In this document: positions 58,480 through 63,781 of the stretch, one piece after another
Position numbering within the stretch: the first letter of the stretch is position 1
Layout of the letters: each line of letters starts with the position of its first letter
Source of the DNA: DASYAE01 sp036501535
GTDB taxonomy: Bacteria > Actinomycetota > Actinomycetes > Streptomycetales > Catenulisporaceae
Length of the DNA: 63,781 nucleotides
Direction of reading: 5' to 3'
Assembly (NCBI GenBank): GCA_036501535.1
Contig: DASYAE010000161.1
Location: 1-63,781 of the forward strand
The notes under the pieces: generated by a model
What the model saw: only the letters and a program-made list of their open reading frames with translations
The model's database searches: none
What the model was told of the DNA's origin: nothing
Position numbers and translations under genes: made by a program

Positions 58480-59670
58480 TCAGTACGACTTCGGCAGCCC
58501 CAGCGTGTGCTCGGCCACGAAGTTGAGCACCATCTCCCGACTGACCGGCGCGATCCGGCCGACCCGGACCGCGCCGAGCAGCGCCGCCAGGCCGTACTCC
58601 TCGGTCAGGCCGTTGCCGCCGAGCGTCTGGACGGCCTGGTCGACCGCGCGCACGGCGGCCTCCGCCGCGGCGTACTTCGCCATGTTGGCCGCCTCGCCCG
58701 CGGCCTGGTCGTCCCCCGCGTCGTAGAGCTGCGCGGCCCGCTGCATCATCAGCCGGGCCAGCTCGACCTCGATCCGGCACTGCGCCAGCGGGTGCGCGAT
58801 GCCCTGGTGCGCCCCGATCGGCGCGTCCCAGACCGTGCGCGTCTTGGCATAGTCGACTGCGGTCGCGAGCGCGTGCCGGGCGACCCCCGAGGAGAACGCC
58901 GCCGCCATGATGCGCTCCGGGTTCAGGCCCGCGAACAGCTGGAGCAGACCGGCGTCCGCCGAGCCGACCAGCGCGTCGGCCGGCAGCCGGACGTCGTCGA
59001 GGAACAGCTGGAACTGCCGCTCCGGCGCGATGAAGTCCATCGGGATGGGCCGGTACTCGAAGCCCGGCGCGTCCCGCGGCACGATGAACAGCGCCGGCTT
59101 GAGCTTCCCGGTCCGCGCGTCCTGCGTCCGCCCGACCACGAGCGTCGCGTCGGCGTTGTCGACTCCCGAGATGAACACCTTGCGGCCGCTCAGCAGCCAG
59201 TCGTCCCCGTCCCGCCGGGCCGTCGTGGTGAGCCGGTGCGAGTTGGAGCCGGCGTCGGGCTCGGTGATGCCGAAGGCCATGATCCTGCTGCCGTCGGCGA
59301 TGCCGGGCAGCCACGCCTGCCGCTGCTCCTCGGTGCCGAACCGGGTGATGACGCTGCCGCAGATGGCCGGCGAGACGACCAGCATCAGCAGCGGGCAGCC
59401 GACCGCGCCGAGCTCTTCGAGCACGATGGCCAGGTCGGCCATCCCGCCGCCGCCCCCGCCGTACTGCTCCGGCAGGTTCACCCCGATGTAGCCGAGCTTG
59501 CCGGCCTCGGCCCACAGCTCGGCGGCGGGCTCGTGGGCGCGCGCCCTGCCCTGGAAGTACGCGGCGCCGTATCGCTGCCCGAGCGCGCGCACCGCCCGGC
59601 GCAGGGCCGTGCGCTCCTCGCCGTCGATCAGGTGCTCGCCGCGGAGGCTGTCGCTGTTCGCCTCGGCCAT
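58480..59670 (-). CDS. Acyl-CoA dehydrogenase (AtuD/citronellyl-CoA-type)
   Basis: A 396-residue FAD flavoprotein: LGYIGVNLPEQYGGGGGGMADLAIVLEELG, MAFGITEPDAGSNSHRLTTTA (FAD and substrate loop), WLLSGRKVFISGVDNAD, and the C-terminal TLGGNGLTEEYGLAALLGAVRVGRIAPVS block. It introduces the double bond that precedes carboxylation in the pathway. The GNGLTEEY stretch covers the FAD-binding region; the usual catalytic glutamate is in or near this block or in the DAGSN-flanked loop and was not placed. It is in the operon with carboxylase subunits. Confidence 0.92.
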   Translation of the reverse strand: MAEANSDSLRGEHLIDGEERTALRRAVRALGQRYGAAYFQGRARAHEPAAELWAEAGKLGYIGVNLPEQYGGGGGGMADLAIVLEELGAVGCPLLMLVVSPAICGSVITRFGTEEQRQAWLPGIADGSRIMAFGITEPDAGSNSHRLTTTARRDGDDWLLSGRKVFISGVDNADATLVVGRTQDARTGKLKPALFIVPRDAPGFEYRPIPMDFIAPERQFQLFLDDVRLPADALVGSADAGLLQLFAGLNPERIMAAAFSSGVARHALATAVDYAKTRTVWDAPIGAHQGIAHPLAQCRIEVELARLMMQRAAQLYDAGDDQAAGEAANMAKYAAAEAAVRAVDQAVQTLGGNGLTEEYGLAALLGAVRVGRIAPVSREMVLNFVAEHTLGLPKSY

Positions 59671-59690
59671 GACTCCTGCCCTTCTTCCTG

Positions 59691-61682
59691 CTATCCGACG
59701 TGCGGGTCGATGACCGCGAGCACCGCCCCGACTTCCACCTGCTGCCCGACGCCGACCCGCAGCGCGGTGAGGATCCCGTCCGCCGGCGCCGCGATCCGGT
59801 GCTCCATCTTCATCGCCTCGAGCCACAGCAGCGGCTGGCCCGCGGCCACCGGCTCGCCTTCGGACACCGCGATGCGGACCACGGTGCCGGGCATCGGCGC
59901 GAGCAGGCCGCCGGTCTCGGCCTGCGTCGCGGGGCCGGGGAAGCGGTCGACCGCGGTCAGCGCCACCGAGCCGAGCGGCGAATCGACGTGGACCGTGCGC
60001 TCGTCGCCGGGGTAGGCGGCGACGGCGAAGGCCCGCCGGACGCCCTGGACCTCCAGCACGACGCGATCGGACGCGCTCGCGACCAGCCGCGTGTCCGGGG
60101 CGCCTTCGACCTCCAGTACGCCGCGCGCGAACCGGTAGCGCACCTCGTGCTCCTCGCCGGCCGCGTCCCCGGCCAGGCGGTAGCGCTTCATCTGCGGCTG
60201 GGACGGCAGGTTGCGCCATCCGCTCGGCAGGCCGCGCAGCACGGGGGCCGCGGCCCGGTTGGCGGCGGCGTCCGCGAGGGCCGCGGCGAGAGCCGAGAGA
60301 CCCGCGCAGTCCTTGTCGGCCGTCGCGTCCGCGCCGACCAGGTCCGCAGCGTACTGATGAAGGAACCGGGTATCCACGCCGCCGTCGAGGAACGCGGGGT
60401 GACGCAGCACCCTGACGAGCAGGTCCCGGTTGGTGGCCAGGCCGTGGATCCGGGCGCGGCGGAGCGCGTCGGCGAGCTTGCGGGCCGCGGCGGCGCGGGT
60501 CGGCGCCCACGCGATCACCTTGGCGATCAGGGAGTCGTAGTCGGCGCCGACGACCGAGCCGTCCTCCACGCCGCTGTCGAGGCGCAGCCCCGTCTCGGCC
60601 GCGGCCGTCCCGAACCGCACCGTCACGTCCGGCACGTCCAGCCGGTGCAGCGCGCCGGTCCGGGGCCGCCAGTCCTGCGCCGGATCCTCGGCGCACAGCC
60701 GGGCCTCGATGGCGTGGCCGCGCGGCTGCGGGGGAGCGTCCGGCAGCGCTCCTCCCTCGGCGATGTCCAGCTGCAGGGCGACCAGGTCGAGGCCGGTGAC
60801 GCACTCGGTGACCGGATGCTCGACCTGAAGCCGGGTGTTGACCTCCAGGAAGAACAGCCGGCCCTCGGGGGAGAGCAGGAACTCGACCGTCCCGGCGCCG
60901 ACATAGTGCACCGCGCGCGCCGCCGCCGTCGCGGCCTCCTGCAGCGCCCTGCGAACCTCGGCGGTGAGCCCCGGCGCCGGCGACTCCTCGACGATCTTCT
61001 GGTGCCGCCGCTGGATCGAGCAGTCGCGCTCGCCGACGACCCAGACAGTGCCGTGCGCGTCCGCCATCAGCTGCGCCTCGATGTGGCGCGCCGCCTCGAG
61101 ATAGGGCTCGCAGAACACTTCGTCGCTGCCGAACGCGGACGCGGCTTCGGTCCGGGCCGAGGCGAGCGCGGCGGGCAGCTCCTCCAGCTTCCGCACGATC
61201 CGCATCCCGCGCCCGCCGCCGCCCGCCGCCGCCTTGACCAGCAGCGGAAGATCGTCCGCGGTCGCGCGCTGCGGGTCGATCGCGCCGAGCACGGGCACTG
61301 CCGCCTCAGCCATCAGCAGCTTCGCCTGTGTCTTCGAGCCCATCGACGCGATCGCCGCGGCCGGCGGGCCGACCCAAGTGAGTCCGGCCTCGACGACGGC
61401 GGCGGCGAAGTCCGCGTTCTCGGCCAGGAACCCGTAGCCGGGGTGCACCGCGTCCGCGCCGGCGTCGAGCGCGGCGCGCACGATCAGGTCGGCGCGCAGA
61501 TAGGTCTGCGCGGGCGCCGCGCCGGGCAGCCGGACCGCGGCGTCGGCCTCCCGGGCGTGCGGCGCGTCCGCGTCGGGGTCCGAGAACACCGCCACCGTGC
61601 CGATTCCGAGCTCCCGGCAGGTGGCCGTGATCCGGCGCGCGATCTCGCCGCGGTTCGCCACCAGCAGGGTCCTGATCGTCAT
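59691..61682 (-). CDS. Acyl-CoA carboxylase biotin-carboxylase/BCCP subunit (alpha)
   Basis: A 663-residue two-domain subunit. The biotin carboxylase part begins TIRTLLVANRGEIARRI, with the ATP-grasp loop KAAAGGGGRGMRIV, FCEPYLEAARHIEAQL and FLEVNTRLQVEHPVTECVTGLDLV. After a middle region comes the biotinyl domain, with MPGTVVRIAVSEGEPVAAGQPLLWLEAMKMEHRI-type blocks; Lys of EAMKMEH is biotinylated. It uses ATP and bicarbonate to load biotin and serves the carboxyltransferase encoded upstream. The layout matches methylcrotonyl- or geranyl-CoA carboxylases. Confidence 0.95.
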   Translation of the reverse strand: MTIRTLLVANRGEIARRITATCRELGIGTVAVFSDPDADAPHAREADAAVRLPGAAPAQTYLRADLIVRAALDAGADAVHPGYGFLAENADFAAAVVEAGLTWVGPPAAAIASMGSKTQAKLLMAEAAVPVLGAIDPQRATADDLPLLVKAAAGGGGRGMRIVRKLEELPAALASARTEAASAFGSDEVFCEPYLEAARHIEAQLMADAHGTVWVVGERDCSIQRRHQKIVEESPAPGLTAEVRRALQEAATAAARAVHYVGAGTVEFLLSPEGRLFFLEVNTRLQVEHPVTECVTGLDLVALQLDIAEGGALPDAPPQPRGHAIEARLCAEDPAQDWRPRTGALHRLDVPDVTVRFGTAAAETGLRLDSGVEDGSVVGADYDSLIAKVIAWAPTRAAAARKLADALRRARIHGLATNRDLLVRVLRHPAFLDGGVDTRFLHQYAADLVGADATADKDCAGLSALAAALADAAANRAAAPVLRGLPSGWRNLPSQPQMKRYRLAGDAAGEEHEVRYRFARGVLEVEGAPDTRLVASASDRVVLEVQGVRRAFAVAAYPGDERTVHVDSPLGSVALTAVDRFPGPATQAETGGLLAPMPGTVVRIAVSEGEPVAAGQPLLWLEAMKMEHRIAAPADGILTALRVGVGQQVEVGAVLAVIDPHVG

Positions 61683-61733
61683 CGCCGAGTCCTCACACAG
61701 CTTCCGTTCCCGTGTCCGTCACGCCCCACAACC

Positions 61734-63332
61734 TCACATCCGGAAGACGCCGTAGCCGCGCTCGCCCTCGAGCGGCGCGCCGGCGGCCGCGGACAGGCAC
61801 ATGCCGAGCACCGCGCGGGTGTCGCGCGGATCGATCACGCCGTCGTCGTACAGCCGGCCGGACAGGAACATCGGCAGCGACTCGGCCTCGATCTGCTGCT
61901 CCACCGCGGCGCGCATCGCGGCGTCGGCGTCCTCGTCGTACGGCCGGCCGCGGGCCGCCGCCGACTGCCGGGCCACGATCGAGAGCACGCCGGCCAGCTG
62001 CTGCGGGCCCATCACCGCGGCCTTCGCGCTCGGCCAGGCGAACAGGAAGCGGGGATCGTAGGCCCGGCCGCACATCCCGTAGTGCCCCGCCCCGTAGGAC
62101 GCGCCCATCAGGATCGAGATGTGCGGGACCCGGCTGTTCGAGACCGCGTTGATCATCATCGCGCCGTGCTTGATGATGCCGCCCTGCTCGTATTCGCGCC
62201 CGACCATGTAGCCGGTGGTGTTGTGCAGGAACAGCAGCGGGATGCCGCGCTGGTCGGCCAGCTGGATGAACTGCGCGGCCTTCTGCGACTCGGCGCTGAA
62301 GAGCACGCCCTGCGCGTTGGCCAGGATGCCGACCGGCCGGCCGTGCACCTCGGCCCAGCCGGTGGCCAGGCTGGTCCCGTAGCGCGGCTTGACCTCGTCG
62401 AAGTCCGATCCGTCGGCGATCCGGGCGATCACCTCGCGCGGGTCGAACGGCACCCGCAGGTCGCCCGGCACGATGCCGAGCAGCTCCTCCTGGTCGTACT
62501 TCGGCGGCGCGGCGATATTAAGTGTCGGATTCCCGGGTTTGCGCCAGTTCAGCCGGCGCACCACGCGGCGCGCGATCGCCAGCGCGTCCGGCTCGTCGAG
62601 CGCGAAGTGGTCGGCCAGGCCGGACGTGCGCGCGTGCATCTCGGCGCCGCCGAGCGACTCGTCGTCGGACTCCTCGCCGGTGGCCATCTTCACCAGCGGC
62701 GGCCCGCCGAGGAAGACCTTCGCCCGCCGCCCGACCATGATGACGTGGTCCGACATGCCCGGCACGTACGCGCCGCCGGCGGTCGAGTTGCCGAAGACCA
62801 CGGCGACGGTCGGGATCCCGGCGGCGGACAGCCGGGTCAGGTCGCGGAACAGCGCGCCGCCCGGGATGAAGATCTCCTTCTGCGCGGGCAGGTCCGCGCC
62901 GCCGGACTCGACCAGGTTGACCAGCGGCAGCCGGTTGCGCAGCGCGATCTCGTTGGCCCGCAGGGCTTTGCGCAGCGTCCACGGGTTGCTCGCGCCGCCG
63001 CGCACGGTCGGGTCGTTGGCCGTGACCACGCACTCGGTGCCCTCGATCACCCCGATCCCGGTGACGATGCCCGCGCCGACCTGGTAGTCGCTGCCCCACG
63101 CCGCGAGCGCGGAGAGCTCCAGGAACGGGCTGTCCGGGTCCAGCAGCAGCTCGATGCGCTCGCGCGCGAGCAGCCCGCCGCGCCCGCGGTGCCGCTCGAC
63201 GTAGCGCGGCCCGCCGCCGGCCAGCGCCTTGGCGTGTTCGGCCTCGAGCTCCGCGAGTTTGGCCAGCATCGCCTCGCGGTTGGCGGCGTAGTCGGCCGAG
63301 GCGGGGTCGAGGCGGGAGGCGAGGACGGTCAC
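61734..63332 (-). CDS. Acyl-CoA carboxylase carboxyltransferase subunit (beta)
   Basis: A 532-residue carboxyltransferase: YVERHRGRGGLLARERIELLLDPDSPFLELS, VVTANDPTVRGGASNPWTLRKALR, VNLVESGGADLPAQKE, GGAYVPGMSDHVIMV and FLHNTTGYMVGREYEQGGIIKHGAMMINAV. The crotonase-like folds and the YEQGGIIKHGA segment are typical of methylcrotonyl-CoA and geranyl-CoA carboxylase beta subunits. It transfers the carboxyl from biotin to the acyl-CoA. The GTG at 63332 overlaps the stop of the atuA-like gene (GTGA). Confidence 0.94.
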   Translation of the reverse strand: MTVLASRLDPASADYAANREAMLAKLAELEAEHAKALAGGGPRYVERHRGRGGLLARERIELLLDPDSPFLELSALAAWGSDYQVGAGIVTGIGVIEGTECVVTANDPTVRGGASNPWTLRKALRANEIALRNRLPLVNLVESGGADLPAQKEIFIPGGALFRDLTRLSAAGIPTVAVVFGNSTAGGAYVPGMSDHVIMVGRRAKVFLGGPPLVKMATGEESDDESLGGAEMHARTSGLADHFALDEPDALAIARRVVRRLNWRKPGNPTLNIAAPPKYDQEELLGIVPGDLRVPFDPREVIARIADGSDFDEVKPRYGTSLATGWAEVHGRPVGILANAQGVLFSAESQKAAQFIQLADQRGIPLLFLHNTTGYMVGREYEQGGIIKHGAMMINAVSNSRVPHISILMGASYGAGHYGMCGRAYDPRFLFAWPSAKAAVMGPQQLAGVLSIVARQSAAARGRPYDEDADAAMRAAVEQQIEAESLPMFLSGRLYDDGVIDPRDTRAVLGMCLSAAAGAPLEGERGYGVFRM

Positions 63333-63781
63333 AGGAGCGACTCCGGGATCTCGAGGCGGCGGGCGCGCAGCCACTCGGCCACCGCCTTGGCCTGCGGGTC
63401 GAACCGGGCCTGCGCCGCGACGCCCTCGCCGAGCAGCCCGGTGACCACGAAGTTGAGCGCGCGCAGGTTGGGCAGGACGAACCGCTCGACCGACAGGTGC
63501 GCGGTCTCCGGCAGCAGTTCCTTGAAACGCTCGACGGTCAGGGCGTGCGCCAGCCAGCGCCAGCCTTCCTCGGTGCGCGCCCACACCCCGACGTTGGCGT
63601 CGCCGCCTTTGTCGCCGCTGCGCGCGCCGGCGACCAGGCCGAGCGGCGCGCGGTGCGTCGGGCCGGGCGGCAGCGGTTCGGGCAGGTCGGTCTCGAGGCC
63701 CGGCAGGGTGCCCGGCTCGGACGTCCGCGCCGGGTGCGCGATCACGGTCCTGGTTCCGTCGGGCAGCACGGCGGTATGCGT
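63329..63781 (-). CDS. AtuA-like (DUF1446) protein, C-terminal part, runs off right edge
   Basis: About 150 residues up to the right edge. LGLVAGARSGDKGGDANVGVWARTEEGWRWLAHALTVERFKELLP and VERFVLPNLRALNFVVTGLLGEGV blocks match the C-terminal domain of AtuA (acyclic terpene utilisation) proteins. The frame is still open at 63781, so the N-terminal main domain lies outside. AtuA accompanies geranyl-CoA carboxylase genes in citronellol/geraniol catabolism, but DUF1446 proteins also occur in other branched-acyl pathways. Its stop overlaps the carboxyltransferase start. Confidence 0.88.
   Translation of the reverse strand, partial: THTAVLPDGTRTVIAHPARTSEPGTLPGLETDLPEPLPPGPTHRAPLGLVAGARSGDKGGDANVGVWARTEEGWRWLAHALTVERFKELLPETAHLSVERFVLPNLRALNFVVTGLLGEGVAAQARFDPQAKAVAEWLRARRLEIPESLL

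Overview
The window is chromosomal DNA from a high-GC actinomycete (Actinomycetota). The evidence is the GC-rich third codon positions, frequent GTG starts, F420-type enzymes, Tat and lipoprotein signals, IclR control of glycerol genes, and rare in-frame TTA codons of the kind that depend on bldA in Streptomyces relatives. A Streptomyces- or Catenulispora-like lineage fits, but the sequence does not fix a genus. I see no tRNA, rRNA, CRISPR array, insertion sequence or replication origin. The features below come from reading the translations; no database search was run.

Left part (1-13.1 kb): a partial F420-type oxidoreductase, a VOC protein, an ECF sigma factor fused to a zinc-finger/membrane extension, a PrimPol-like fragment beside a RecD2 helicase, a MOSC protein, a phosphoglycerate-mutase-like phosphatase, a spermidine-synthase-like protein, and two PLP decarboxylases flanking an AraC regulator.

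Glycerol block (13.1-20.2 kb): glpK1 and an IclR regulator on the minus strand, divergent from glpF-glpK2-glpD. Two matching IclR-type operators lie in the divergent gap, and each gap inside glpF-K-D holds a perfect hairpin. Next to it is a scar where a truncated SDR gene meets a truncated substrate-binding-protein gene, then a MalEFG-like sugar ABC operon without its own ATPase.

Middle (25-36 kb): a DUF6082-type membrane protein, an alpha/beta hydrolase, an MmcQ/YjbR protein and a 3-hydroxyisobutyryl-CoA hydrolase-like protein. Divergent from these is the main find: a 1,325-residue single-module NRPS with the layout of epsilon-poly-L-lysine synthetase (A, T, then six membrane segments around three soluble domains). 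Its hand-read specificity code is lysine-like. An M1-type zinc aminopeptidase starts 2 bases after its stop, which makes a synthetase plus possible degrading or tolerance enzyme unit.

Right part (36-63.8 kb): an overlapping GGDEF-EAL / SpoIIE-phosphatase pair, an ArsR-SRPBCC operon with an apparently leaderless promoter, a DUF1349 protein, a secreted penicillin-acylase-family enzyme, a TetR-controlled beta-glucosidase and MFS permease pair, a MarR-controlled F420-type gene with paired operators, a DUF1800/DUF1501 pair, a serine-hydrolase-fold protein that has lost its catalytic motifs, a methyltransferase, and an Atu-like acyl-CoA carboxylase catabolic operon (atuA-like, carboxyltransferase, biotin carboxylase, acyl-CoA dehydrogenase, enoyl-CoA hydratase, TetR) that runs off the right edge.
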